64,000 nt of DNA from a bacterium (GCA_009995455.1 JAACPJ010000005.1:22123-86122); one strand, 5' to 3'; counted from the stretch's first letter, positions 9,046 through 17,144 are shown. Numbers and translations: made by a program. The notes: generated from the sequence alone by a model not told the origin.

Positions 9046-9591
9046 TTAAGATTTTTGTCCAATTTGTGCGGCTCTAATTAATCCATACACCGCTAAACCA
9101 CTTAGGGCCCCAATGGCATGACCTTGCCAAGAAACACCTGGCATAAAACCAAATACTAGATTGAGCAAAACTAAAACCCCAATCATTTGGGCCGTTTGTG
9201 GTTCATCTTGCCAGTAAAAATAAGCCAACACCATTAAACCCAGCCCAATACCAGAAAACCCGAGCACGGCTCCGGGGTTAAAGAAATAGAGCCCTAAAAC
9301 CGTTAAGTTCCAAACGAGTAAAACCATTAATAAATACCTCCACCAGCCCACATGACGCTCAAGTAGGACGCCCATAAAAAGAACTATCAGCAAATTAGAC
9401 ACTAAGTGAAGAAACGAATAATGAGAAAAATGGGCCAGCCATGCGTTAGCATTCATAGCTCCACCTACACTAATCGGAGCGTCAATAATACCCAAATTAA
9501 TTAAAGCCCAAACCGCCACGGTGACTACTGTGATTAGAAAAGTTACGGGTAAGTTTTTATGAAAATTCGGCCAATCAATGGGCGCAATCAT
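9046..9591 (-). CDS. Rhomboid family intramembrane serine protease
   Basis: The product has 181 residues and six predicted membrane helices. It carries the rhomboid signature: HxxxN in helix 2 (H62, N66), the catalytic GFSGIG with S113, and the partner H158 in a GHAIGA helix. It is at the short end for a basic six-helix rhomboid, with no extra cytoplasmic domain. It should cut single-pass membrane proteins. The start codon overlaps the upstream gene's stop by four bases (ATGA), so the two are translationally coupled. Confidence 0.85.
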   Translation of the reverse strand: MIAPIDWPNFHKNLPVTFLITVVTVAVWALINLGIIDAPISVGGAMNANAWLAHFSHYSFLHLVSNLLIVLFMGVLLERHVGWWRYLLMVLLVWNLTVLGLYFFNPGAVLGFSGIGLGLMVLAYFYWQDEPQTAQMIGVLVLLNLVFGFMPGVSWQGHAIGALSGLAVYGLIRAAQIGQKS

Positions 9592-9830
9592 GATTTTTTA
9601 ATCGTTTTTTCAACCAAGACTTTAGCGCTCCAAACCGCCCAAATGGTAAACATTATAAACAACGGCCACGCGTTTAAATCCCAAGTATAGATAATAAGAA
9701 AAGTTGAACCAAGTAAGTTCATCACTTCATCATAAATAGTGTTGTCATCTAAATCGCCTAAGTTTTTTAGAAAAAATGCGGCCAACATCATCGCGGAACC
9801 AATGGCACCAAAAAAATAAATGTAATCCAT
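9588..9830 (-). CDS. Small three-helix membrane protein, CBU_0592-like
   Basis: This 80-residue protein is almost entirely membrane helix. The layout FFGAIGSAMMLAAFFL, then a short acidic loop, then MNLLGSTFLIIYTW and a final helix ending in lysines, resembles the CBU_0592 family. The function is unknown. It is the first gene of the minus-strand operon with the rhomboid and DUF5989 genes and is divergent from the SAM riboswitch and metK. Confidence 0.6.
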   Translation of the reverse strand: MDYIYFFGAIGSAMMLAAFFLKNLGDLDDNTIYDEVMNLLGSTFLIIYTWDLNAWPLFIMFTIWAVWSAKVLVEKTIKKS

Positions 9831-9921
9831 GGTTTTTATTATAGAATTTAAAAATTAATTTGGCGAGCTAAGACTTAAATTTGCATTTGAGTTTTGGTTC
9901 TGGCAAAGTCTTGGCGCTTCG

Positions 9922-10014
9922 TTTTTATCAAGAGACGGTAAGAGGTTTGGCTCTAAGACCCGTCAGCAACCAGCGCAACGCGCGCAAGGTGCTCCACCCA
10001 AAATTAGATAAAGA
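9922..10014 (+). promoter_or_regulatory. SAM riboswitch (S-box/SAM-I type) upstream of metK
   Basis: The outer helix P1 pairs TTTATC (9924-9929) with GATAAA (10007-10012). Between them stand the conserved S-box pieces in order: CAAGAG right after P1, the P2 arm closing at GACGG/CCGTC, the joining segment GCAACC, and a P4-like hairpin GCGCAACGCGCG followed by AAGGTGCT. This binds S-adenosylmethionine. Its position before SAM synthetase fits end-product control. I read it as SAM-I clan; the exact subtype (SAM-I or SAM-I/IV) needs a covariance search. Confidence 0.85.
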
Positions 10015-10023
10015 TTGATTAAA

Positions 10024-10055
10024 AAGGAAGTCATTCATTATTTCCTTATTTTTTT
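10024..10055 (+). terminator. Intrinsic terminator of the SAM riboswitch
   Basis: AAGGAA (10024-10029) pairs with TTCCTT (10042-10047), followed by a run of seven T after one A. It lies between the aptamer and the metK ATG at 10061, so it is the expected OFF switch: SAM bound means the terminator forms. The stem is short, so leakage is likely. Confidence 0.65.
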
Positions 10056-10060
10056 GTGTC

Positions 10061-11188
10061 ATGAGAACTATTTTTACTTCTGAATCGGTAACCGAAGGTC
10101 ACCCAGATAAAATTGCCGATCAAATTTCAGATTCGGTGTTAGATGCTTTTTTGGCTGCCGATCCAAATTCTCGGGTAGCTTGCGAAGTTTTAGTTAACAC
10201 GGGTTTAGTGGTTGTTTCGGGTGAAATTACTTCAAAAGCCGATTATATTGATATTCAAAGTATTGCCCGAAATCGAATTATTGAAATTGGATATAATCAC
10301 GGTGATATGTGTTTTGATGGTCGTTCCTGTGCGGTGTTAACGGCGATTGATGAACAATCACCTGATATCGCGCAGGGGGTGAATGAATTACCAGATCATT
10401 TGCAAGGAGCGGGAGACCAAGGGATGATGTTTGGTTTTGCTTGTGACCAAACGCCAGAACTAATGCCATTGCCAATTGCGTTAGCCCATAAATTATCTCG
10501 TCGATTGGCGGTGGTGCGTAAAGATGGTACTTTACCTTACTTACGTCCAGATGGAAAAGTGCAAGTGTCGGTGGAGTATGAAGATGAAACGCCGGTTCGA
10601 GTAGCAGCGGTAGTGGTTTCAACGCAACACGCGCCTGAAGTTACCCAAGCCCAAATTCATGAAGATATTAAACGCGTGGTGGTTGATCCTATTTTAGGAA
10701 GTCTCGTTGATGCTCAAACGCTGTATCATATTAATCCAACGGGTATTTTTGTCATCGGCGGGCCGCAAGGTGACTGTGGCTTAACGGGTCGTAAAATTAT
10801 TGTGGATACTTATGGTGGCATGGGGCGCCACGGTGGCGGAGCTTTTAGTGGCAAAGATCCATCTAAAGTAGATCGAAGTGCGGCCTATATGGCTCGACAT
10901 ATTGCTAAAAGCTTGGTGGGGAACAACTTAGCGAGAAAATGTGAAGTGCAATTAGCCTACGCAATTGGGGTGGCAGAGCCGGTTTCGGTTCGAGTTGATA
11001 CCTTTGGAACAAGCTCCACTTCCGAAGAAAAACTAGCCTCTTTAGTGCGAGAAAAGTTTCCACTTCGACCTAAAGAATTGATTGATTATTTAGATTTAAA
11101 ACGTCCAATTTATACACCTACAGCCGCCTACGGGCATTTTGGTCGAGAAGATCTAGATGTTAGATGGGAAGACATAGCTTCTCTTTGA
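10061..11188 (+). CDS. metK: S-adenosylmethionine synthetase
   Basis: The protein makes SAM from methionine and ATP. The 375 residues are full length and carry [18 protein letters not shown] at the start (methionine/ATP site), [12 protein letters not shown] in the middle, and [19 protein letters not shown], the phosphate-binding loop. The C-terminal YGHFGR motif is present. It ends with TGA, which shows that TGA is a stop here. Expression should be set by the SAM riboswitch directly upstream. Confidence 0.97.
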   Translation: MRTIFTSESVTEGHPDKIADQISDSVLDAFLAADPNSRVACEVLVNTGLVVVSGEITSKADYIDIQSIARNRIIEIGYNHGDMCFDGRSCAVLTAIDEQSPDIAQGVNELPDHLQGAGDQGMMFGFACDQTPELMPLPIALAHKLSRRLAVVRKDGTLPYLRPDGKVQVSVEYEDETPVRVAAVVVSTQHAPEVTQAQIHEDIKRVVVDPILGSLVDAQTLYHINPTGIFVIGGPQGDCGLTGRKIIVDTYGGMGRHGGGAFSGKDPSKVDRSAAYMARHIAKSLVGNNLARKCEVQLAYAIGVAEPVSVRVDTFGTSSTSEEKLASLVREKFPLRPKELIDYLDLKRPIYTPTAAYGHFGREDLDVRWEDIASL

Positions 11189-11239
11189 TATTGGTGAATC
11201 TTGGTTGCCCCAAAAAATTGATTTTGTAACATTGAAAAG

Positions 11240-12625
11240 ATGTCATTTAAGGTGAAAAAAATACGTGAAAATAAAGGGAAATTTGCCTGGTGGCTTAATT
11301 TTCAAGATGCCGTTGGGCCAAAGCTAGCAAAAGGGATATTAATGGCGATACCTTTAAGTGTATTGTGTTTAGTGGGGGTAGCAATGCTGCAAGCCGGTTG
11401 GATGAGTGGTGATGGCCCAGTTAGAATTATTCCTAAATTTACGGCGCTGGAACAAACCGATGGTCATACTAATATGGTGTTTTTAGGGGTAGCGGGCCGG
11501 AACGAGCAAGGAGGGAATTTATCAGACTCGATAATTTTACTTTCAATTAACGGTGCTAAGGGCACGGTCTCGATGCTGAGTTTGCCACGTGATTTGTATA
11601 TTGATTCACAAGTAGGTTCGAGAAAAATTAATGAGATTTACGCTAATGCCAGTTATGGGGATCGTTATGAAAATGGTATTAAGGTGGTAAAAGAAGCCTT
11701 TAGTAATTTTACGGGGATTCCAATTCATTATGCCGCCGTGATTGATTTTAAAGTATTTGAACAAATGGTGGATGAGCTAGGGGGCGTTAAAGTGTTTGTA
11801 GCCGAGGACATAGTGGATCCTTATTACCCAGACGTAAATTATGGGTACCAGACTTTTATTGTTCGAAAAGGGATTCAAGAGTTTGATGGAGAGATGGCTT
11901 TAAAATACGCTCGAAGCCGAAAAACTTCATCCGATTATAGTCGAGCGAAAAGACAGCAGGATTTGCTGTTCGCGATTAAGGAAAAAGCGAAAGAAAGCGG
12001 CGCTTTATTTAACCCAAACCAATTGCGAAGTTTTTACCAAACTTTTAGTGAAAACGTAGTGACCGATATGGGCTTACCTCAACTACTTGAGTTAGGTAAA
12101 ATTGCCGCTGGTGTTGATTATGATGGTTTAGTTTCGGCGGTATTGAACGATGATCCTTCTAATCGAGGAGGACTTTTATATGCTCCGGCTCGTGAGTTTT
12201 ATAACGGCCAGTTTATCTTGCTGCCGTTGAATCTAAAGGACACGCAAAAATTTATTGAGCTGACGTTAATTACCCCAGAAATTTTGCTGGAAAATGCGCA
12301 AATGGCAGTGCTTAATGCGTCATCGGTGAGCGGCTTAGCTAATCAAGTGGCTCAACGGCTGCGACGACTGGGCTTTCATGTAATTGAAACGGGTAACTAC
12401 GACTCAGAAACACCGGTCACTCAATCTTTTTATAATCGAATTTCAAGTAATGAAACGCCTTTAACGGAAACCTTTTTACAAAATTATTTCGGCTTCGTTC
12501 CAATGACCGTTCAAGCCCCAGAAGAACCAACGACTGAAAATGAAGCAGTAGAAACTACTCCAGAAATAGTAAATCTGATTGATATGAACATTGTTCTTGG
12601 GAGCACCTATACTTCTCCACAATAA
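11240..12625 (+). CDS. LytR-CpsA-Psr (LCP) family protein with LytR_C domain
   Basis: The 461-residue protein has a cytoplasmic basic start and one membrane helix (about 32-55). The LCP catalytic domain opens with VFLGVAGRN and a conserved acidic SDSIILLS, and then has MLSLPRDLYI and a KYARSRKTSSDYSRAKRQQ block that binds the polyprenyl pyrophosphate. A C-terminal LytR_C domain carries VLNASSVSGLANQVAQRL. LCP enzymes attach glycopolymers to peptidoglycan or proteins outside the cell. It is convergent with pilT with a one-base gap and no terminator. Confidence 0.92.
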   Translation: MSFKVKKIRENKGKFAWWLNFQDAVGPKLAKGILMAIPLSVLCLVGVAMLQAGWMSGDGPVRIIPKFTALEQTDGHTNMVFLGVAGRNEQGGNLSDSIILLSINGAKGTVSMLSLPRDLYIDSQVGSRKINEIYANASYGDRYENGIKVVKEAFSNFTGIPIHYAAVIDFKVFEQMVDELGGVKVFVAEDIVDPYYPDVNYGYQTFIVRKGIQEFDGEMALKYARSRKTSSDYSRAKRQQDLLFAIKEKAKESGALFNPNQLRSFYQTFSENVVTDMGLPQLLELGKIAAGVDYDGLVSAVLNDDPSNRGGLLYAPAREFYNGQFILLPLNLKDTQKFIELTLITPEILLENAQMAVLNASSVSGLANQVAQRLRRLGFHVIETGNYDSETPVTQSFYNRISSNETPLTETFLQNYFGFVPMTVQAPEEPTTENEAVETTPEIVNLIDMNIVLGSTYTSPQ

Positions 12626-12626
12626 T

Positions 12627-13715
12627 TTATTGCTGTGGCATCGATGGGGCCGTGAAGTCTTGCGGTAAAGTTCGGTGGGCTACATCTTGAGTAATCAAAT
12701 CGTTACTCAGCAACCATTCGATAGTCTTCTTCATTGATACCATTCCGTCCATTTGTCCGGTTTCAATAACTGAATCGAGTTGGAAGGTTTTGTTGTCTCG
12801 AATCAAACTCGAAACAGCATAATTTTGGAATAGAATTTCAAAGGCGGCCACTCGTTTGTTTTCGTTTTTAAGCGGTAGTAAAGTTTGCCAAACCACGCAA
12901 CGAAGTACATCGGCGAGTTGGGTACGGATTTGATTTTGTTGATCTGACGGAAAAACATCAATCAGACGATTAACCGCTCCCGTCGCCCCGTTTGTATGCA
13001 AAGTTCCAAGTACTAAAGCCCCGGTTTCAGCGGCGGTAATGGCGGCTTGAATGGTTTCAAGGTTGCGCAACTCACCCACTAAAATAACATCGGCGGCTTG
13101 CCGTAAACACGAACGAATCGCTTTACTAAAATCTTTGGTGTGAATTTCGAGTTCTCGTTGTTCAATCAGAGATAATTCATTGTGATGAATAAACTCAATC
13201 GGGTCTTCAATCGTTACAATATGTTTGTGATAATTTTTGTTAATCAGGTCGACTAGCGATGCTAGCGTGGTTGATTTACCAGAACCCATGGCTCCAGTAA
13301 CTAAGACTAAGCCATTCTTATAATCGAGGGCTTTTTTAATTTGATTGGGCAGGTTTAGTTGCTCAAAACTCGGTACCACTTCAGGAATATAACGAAACAC
13401 AATGGAGAGTCCGCCCATTTGCCAAAATACATTGGCCCGAAAACGTTTGCCGCTGTCTTCAGAACTGATGGCAAAATCGTATTCGGTTCTGTCTTTTAGC
13501 ACGCCTTGGTTTTCTGCTCCCAGTTGGGCCATTAAATAGAATTCCAGTAGCGCATTAGTTACCGGCGGTTCATCATCAAAAAATATGGTTTTGTTGTTGA
13601 TTCGGCAACTTGGCTTAGAGCCGGCTGATAAAAATATATCAGAAGCTCCAAGGTCCAGCGCGCGCTCTTTTAAAGCTTTCACTATCTCTACCGCATCCGC
13701 TGCATCTTTTTTCAT
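12627..13715 (-). CDS. pilT: Type IV pilus retraction ATPase PilT
   Basis: The 362 residues show an N-terminal PAS-like domain and a RecA-like motor. Walker A is GAMGSGKS at 141-148, the Asp box is IVTIEDPIEFIH, and Walker B is followed by GELRNLETIQ, AAETGALVLGTLHTNGA and a QQNQIRTQLA helix, all PilT features. I start at the ATG at 13715, not further upstream, because a TATAAT box lies 10 bases before it. It lacks the cysteine motif of PilB. It should depolymerise the pilus built by the genes at 46.9-53.6 kb. Confidence 0.9.
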   Translation of the reverse strand: MKKDAADAVEIVKALKERALDLGASDIFLSAGSKPSCRINNKTIFFDDEPPVTNALLEFYLMAQLGAENQGVLKDRTEYDFAISSEDSGKRFRANVFWQMGGLSIVFRYIPEVVPSFEQLNLPNQIKKALDYKNGLVLVTGAMGSGKSTTLASLVDLINKNYHKHIVTIEDPIEFIHHNELSLIEQRELEIHTKDFSKAIRSCLRQAADVILVGELRNLETIQAAITAAETGALVLGTLHTNGATGAVNRLIDVFPSDQQNQIRTQLADVLRCVVWQTLLPLKNENKRVAAFEILFQNYAVSSLIRDNKTFQLDSVIETGQMDGMVSMKKTIEWLLSNDLITQDVAHRTLPQDFTAPSMPQQ

Positions 13716-13725
13716 ATATCGGAGC

Positions 13726-13754
13726 ATTATACCAGAGCTTGAAATTATATACAA
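13726..13754 (-). promoter_or_regulatory. Promoter of pilT
   Basis: On the minus strand TTGTAT (13749-13754) and TATAAT (13726-13731) are 17 bases apart. The ATG of pilT at 13715 is 10 bases further, so the leader is nearly absent. The -35 lies inside the spacer of the opposite promoter. Confidence 0.7.
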
Positions 13755-13767
13755 GTTGCGGTATAAT
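13739..13767 (+). promoter_or_regulatory. Promoter of the first T4SS-pilin-like operon
   Basis: TTGAAA (13739-13744), a 17-base spacer and TATAAT (13762-13767) precede an ATG at 13775, only seven bases after the -10. The mRNA is therefore predicted to be leaderless. This promoter overlaps the pilT promoter over 16 bases. Confidence 0.75.
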
Positions 13768-13774
13768 GGGGGGA

Positions 13775-14299
13775 ATGAAAAAGCGCTCAAAGGTTTCTGT
13801 TAGTTCTATTTGCACGGCCATGATGTTGGCGGTGGTACTTAATTTGACGGTTGTATCAACGGCTGATGCCTTTCTAGGATCAATTAGCCAGGGGGTAGCG
13901 TCAATTGGTGCGGCAGTTCAAGCCGGGACGAATTTAATTAGTAGTATTCAAGGACTTTTCGGAGGCGGAGGCGGCGGAGGTGGTTTAGCGGTTTCTAGTG
14001 GCGTGCCAACCGTTCCAAATGGTGGAATTTTACCCGGGCCGGCAAATGCGGCTTACGGAGTTTCTTATGCCCGTGATGTGTTTTTACCAAATCTTACCAA
14101 TTGGATTGTCTCTGTGGTTTTAGCGGGTTCGGTAATTGTGCTGATTGCCGCTGGCTTGATGTATTTAATTGGTGGTGGAAACCAGGAACTCCAAACCAAA
14201 GCTCGTGAAACAATTATCTGGGGAATTTTAGGGATGGTGATTACGGTAATTTCTTACTCCATAGTAAGAATTGTTATTACGATTAATTATTTAGGCTAA
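13775..14299 (+). CDS. T4SS-pilin-like (VirB2-like) secreted two-helix protein
   Basis: The 174-residue product has a signal peptide ending at about residue 32 (STADA), a spacer with eight consecutive glycines after SIQGLF, and two membrane helices (about 109-132 and 146-170) joined by a short charged loop GGNQELQTKARE. This matches the T4SS_pilin/VirB2 layout frequent in CPR genomes. The start at 13775 is chosen because the -10 box lies directly before it. The next gene starts inside its stop codon (TAATG). The assembly it belongs to is unknown; a filament or membrane pore subunit is inferred. Confidence 0.7.
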   Translation: MKKRSKVSVSSICTAMMLAVVLNLTVVSTADAFLGSISQGVASIGAAVQAGTNLISSIQGLFGGGGGGGGLAVSSGVPTVPNGGILPGPANAAYGVSYARDVFLPNLTNWIVSVVLAGSVIVLIAAGLMYLIGGGNQELQTKARETIIWGILGMVITVISYSIVRIVITINYLG

Positions 14300-14847
14300 T
14301 GAGACTTTTAATATCCGCGATTTTTGCCGCTACTGTTTTTGGTCTTTTGACTACTGGCAGCGCTTCGGCTCAGCTTGAACAACTAACGAACGGTATTAAC
14401 CAAGCTAATAATGTAGTCAATCAAGTGGGTGGTATTGTGAATGATATAAATAGTATAACTGGCGGCGGTGGCGGAGGCGGTGGTTCAACCACCACTTCAG
14501 CTCCAGCACCTGGAGCCGGAATGTTTAACCCTGATACCGTTTTCCCCGCTTGGGGAGAAGGCGGTCAAGTAACAGGGGTAATTGGTAGTAATGTGGGCGC
14601 TTTAAATCAAGGTGAAGGCCGATTGCTGATTTATTTTATTCCTAAAATAGTCGAATTGATGATTTGGTTAGTCGCGCCTATTATCACCATTATGTTTTTA
14701 TACTCAGGAATTATTTTTGTTTATGCCGGAGACCGAGAAGAAGAGGTTAAAAAAGCGCGTGATTTTTTCCGCTTTGCGGTGATTGGCTTGGTCTTCATTG
14801 TTCTGAGTTATTCTATTATGAAAGCGGTTTTCTTTATTATTGTGTAA
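14299..14847 (+). CDS. T4SS-pilin-like protein with glycine-rich linker
   Basis: This 182-residue protein is the second in the operon, and its ATG overlaps the preceding TAA by one base. It has a signal peptide (cut near ASA-Q, residue 24), a VVNQVGGIVNDINSI segment, eight glycines at 55-62, a Ser/Thr/Pro linker, and two membrane helices at about 118-141 and 154-181. The inner loop is AGDREEEVKKARD, close in form to that of its neighbour. It is a paralogue of the genes at 13775 and 59531. The function is inferred only from architecture. Confidence 0.68.
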   Translation: MRLLISAIFAATVFGLLTTGSASAQLEQLTNGINQANNVVNQVGGIVNDINSITGGGGGGGGSTTTSAPAPGAGMFNPDTVFPAWGEGGQVTGVIGSNVGALNQGEGRLLIYFIPKIVELMIWLVAPIITIMFLYSGIIFVYAGDREEEVKKARDFFRFAVIGLVFIVLSYSIMKAVFFIIV

Positions 14848-14853
14848 ATTTAT

Positions 14854-16230
14854 ATGAAATCTTTAGTTCCAAATATTCGTTTAATCATCTCATCGATTTT
14901 GGTGCTGGGTTTAATTTACTTTTTATTTCCAGAAGTTCAGGCGGCTGGAATTCCTTATCCGGCACCAGGCGGTATTCCTGGAGCGTCACTTAGCAGTGGG
15001 GGCACGCCCCAAGGAGCGGTCGTCGCTTTTGCGGTTTTACTACAAAGAATTGCCGATGGTGCGGCTGCTTTAGCGGCTTCTGTCGCGATTTTATTTATGG
15101 TACTCAATGGAGCTCGTCTAACGTTTGCTTTTGGTAATTCTGAAGCTTTAGGAAAAGCCCGGAAGGGTTTAATGTGGGCGGCCGCCGGATTAGTACTGAT
15201 TATTTTTGCTTATATTGTGACCAAAACGGTTATTGCACTAACCTATTCAGGTTCAGATGGCAGTGCCGTCATTGGAACCGATAATTTAGCCCCAACTACA
15301 ACCACCCCGGGGGAAATTGATCCGATTAATGGAAACATTGAAGTCGGTGATGATGGTGTCAGTTATTTATCGAGCGGTCAAAGAACGTTGAGTTTTTATC
15401 AACAAGGCGCAGAAAGAACTTTCAAAATTTATGTTCCAACAGGATTAGATGCTAGTAAAGTGCATCCGGTAGTTATGATTTTTCATGGTGGAAATGGAAA
15501 CGCGGATAGTGCTGCCCAGTTAAGCGGTCTTTCAACTGTGGCAAACACCGAAAAATTTATCGCTGTTTACCCAGAAGCAGGCGACCGACAATGGAACGAT
15601 GGACGAGCGACTACGGCTTCAGCCATTGATGATGTGGCTTATGTAAACACACTTATTAATCAACTGTTAAGTGATTGGAAAGCGGATCCTACTAAAGTTT
15701 TTGCCGCCGGAATTTCAAATGGAGGGATGATGACCCAAAGACTCGCCTGTGAGGGTGGAAGTGCTTTTGCTGGTTTTGGATCAGTGGCGGCAAATTTGCC
15801 TGAAGGGTTAGAAAATAACTGTGCGGCAAGTGGCGGTGTTAATTTAGTTATGTTTGGAGGAACTGAAGATCCAATCATGCCTTATGATGGTGGTGAAATT
15901 ACCGATATTCCTGCTCTTGGAGTTGGGGCGGGTGGGTTTGTGCTTTCTTACCCTGATACGACTGAATTTTGGGCGGCTAGGAATCAATGTGGGACAGGTA
16001 TTTTGACCGATATCCCTGATAGCACAAACGACAACACAACCGTAGAAAAAATTACCTACGACACTTGTGCGCTAGGAAGTTTAGAAGGTTACAAAATTAC
16101 AGGCGGTGGGCACAATTGGCCTGGTTCAACGGGCGCTTCGGCTTTAACGGGGAATGTAAGCCGTGATGTTCGCGCGACCAATGAAATCATCGATTTCTTC
16201 AAACGAAATGGTTTAAGTCCAGCCCTTTAA
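14854..16230 (+). CDS. Fusion of T4SS-pilin-like module with a PHB-depolymerase/feruloyl-esterase domain
   Basis: Residues 1-30 are a signal/anchor. Residues 58-130 hold two helices with the loop GNSEALGKARKG, the same module as in the two genes before it. After a Thr/Pro linker (145-175) comes an alpha/beta hydrolase of the LpqC/PHB-depolymerase esterase type: HGGNGNADS (oxyanion region, 211-213), nucleophile S288 in GISNG, D339 in GTEDP, and H420 in GGGHNWPG. All three catalytic residues are present, so an active esterase displayed outside the membrane on a pilin-like base is predicted. Substrates could be feruloyl or acetyl esters of polysaccharides, or polyesters. The gap to the previous gene is six bases, so it belongs to the operon. 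Confidence 0.8.
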   Translation: MKSLVPNIRLIISSILVLGLIYFLFPEVQAAGIPYPAPGGIPGASLSSGGTPQGAVVAFAVLLQRIADGAAALAASVAILFMVLNGARLTFAFGNSEALGKARKGLMWAAAGLVLIIFAYIVTKTVIALTYSGSDGSAVIGTDNLAPTTTTPGEIDPINGNIEVGDDGVSYLSSGQRTLSFYQQGAERTFKIYVPTGLDASKVHPVVMIFHGGNGNADSAAQLSGLSTVANTEKFIAVYPEAGDRQWNDGRATTASAIDDVAYVNTLINQLLSDWKADPTKVFAAGISNGGMMTQRLACEGGSAFAGFGSVAANLPEGLENNCAASGGVNLVMFGGTEDPIMPYDGGEITDIPALGVGAGGFVLSYPDTTEFWAARNQCGTGILTDIPDSTNDNTTVEKITYDTCALGSLEGYKITGGGHNWPGSTGASALTGNVSRDVRATNEIIDFFKRNGLSPAL

Positions 16231-16272
16231 AAAAATCGCTCTGAAAAGTGTTTCTGTGTAGTGTGTTGAGTG

Positions 16273-16875
16273 ATGGAATTTAAAGACTTAGTACAAGCGC
16301 GGCGCTCGGTTCATAATTTTGAAACGGGCTTTAAGGTAGATCAAAATACTTGGAATGAGCTTTTAGAATATGTGCGATTTACGCCTTCTGGTTATAACGC
16401 TCAACCGTGGAGTTTTAAACTTATTCAATCGGATTCAGAGCTGCAAAAAATGTACCAACTCTGCTATAAACAAAAGCATATTTTAACGGCTGGGAATTTA
16501 GTAGTGGTAATCGGTGATGTTAATTTTGGGGAAAATGAAGCGGAGAGAATTGTGAAAGAGTGGGAAGCTTTTCGTGACTTTTCGCCATCACAAGCCGAAG
16601 CGTTAAGAGCTTCTTTGGTTAAAGAAAGAGCGGACTGGAAAAAACGAGAAATGGTAATTCGAAATTGTAGTTTAGCGGCTATGACATTTTTATACGCCGC
16701 TGAAGATTTAGGCTTAGCGACTTGCCCGATGATGGGTTTTCGGCAGCTAGATTTAAAGCGTGAATTGGAATTGGAAGAAAATGAATTACCTATTCTGTTG
16801 ATTGCTTTAGGTAAGTCTGAGGAAGCAGAAGCGGAGCGATTACCGCGTAAAAGTATAGAAGATATGAGTGCCTAG
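16273..16875 (+). CDS. Nitroreductase family protein
   Basis: The 200 residues have the FMN-binding start FKDLVQARRSVHNFE, the RFTPSGYNAQPWSFKLI block, and the C-terminal AAEDLGLATCPMMGF segment typical of NfnB/NfsA-like nitroreductases. These are homodimeric flavoenzymes that reduce quinones, nitro groups or similar with NAD(P)H. The physiological substrate is not visible. A GTG at 16270 also lies in frame directly before the ATG used here. tRNA-fMet follows 48 bases later. Confidence 0.85.
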   Translation: MEFKDLVQARRSVHNFETGFKVDQNTWNELLEYVRFTPSGYNAQPWSFKLIQSDSELQKMYQLCYKQKHILTAGNLVVVIGDVNFGENEAERIVKEWEAFRDFSPSQAEALRASLVKERADWKKREMVIRNCSLAAMTFLYAAEDLGLATCPMMGFRQLDLKRELELEENELPILLIALGKSEEAEAERLPRKSIEDMSA

Positions 16876-16923
16876 TTGACATTCGAGAGTAGCTTATTAG
16901 ACTCGCGTGGCTTTAAGCTAGAT

Positions 16924-16998
16924 CGCGGAGTAGAGCAGTGGTAGCTCGTCGGGCTCATAACCCGAAGGCCGTTGGTTCGAATCCAACCTCCGCAACCA
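16924..16998 (+). tRNA. Initiator tRNA-fMet (CAT)
   Basis: The cloverleaf folds with acceptor CGCGGAG/CTCCGCA, anticodon loop CTCATAA, a T-arm GTTGG TTCGAAT CCAAC and an encoded CCA end. Two features identify it as the initiator: the unpaired C1-A72 at the top of the acceptor stem, and three G-C pairs (GGG/CCC) next to the anticodon loop. It is directly followed by a strong terminator and by a decayed copy of its own 3' end. Confidence 0.95.
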
Positions 16999-17000
16999 AA

Positions 17001-17039
17001 AAATTTCTGTTATCCGGCAAGGATACCAGAAATTTTTTT
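17001..17039 (+). terminator. Terminator of tRNA-fMet
   Basis: AAATTTCTG pairs with CAGAAATTT, with an inner TATCC/GGATA extension and a GGCAA loop, followed by a run of seven T from 17033. It starts three bases after the CCA end. Confidence 0.85.
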
Positions 17040-17062
17040 ATTACTGATTTTAATTTAGCGCT

Positions 17063-17121
17063 GAAGGCCTCGGCTAAATCGAAGTTGAGTAAGAAGTAGA
17101 CAACCTTCGCAATCAAAAATT
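17063..17121 (+). repeat. Degenerate copy of the tRNA-fMet 3' part (attachment-site or pseudo-tRNA scar)
   Basis: GAAGGCC recurs at 17063 as it does in the anticodon/variable region of the tRNA (16965). The stretch 17101-17121 repeats the tRNA's T-stem to CCA end with two substitutions and one deleted A (compare 16984-17005). The middle is not recognisable. It fits either an attachment-site duplication left by an integrated element or a tandem tRNA that decayed, with the following palindrome as its old terminator. Confidence 0.55.
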
Positions 17122-17144
17122 AGATCCCGGGATCAATTTTTGAT
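17112..17144. repeat. 33-bp near-perfect palindrome with CCCGGG core
   Basis: ATCAAAAATT-A-GATCCC is mirrored by GGGATC-AATTTTTGAT. All 16 pairs match, with a single bulged A at 17122. The left arm overlaps the duplicated tRNA end. Its position mirrors that of the terminator behind the real tRNA, so an old terminator is one reading. A recombinase or regulator site is the other. Confidence 0.6.
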
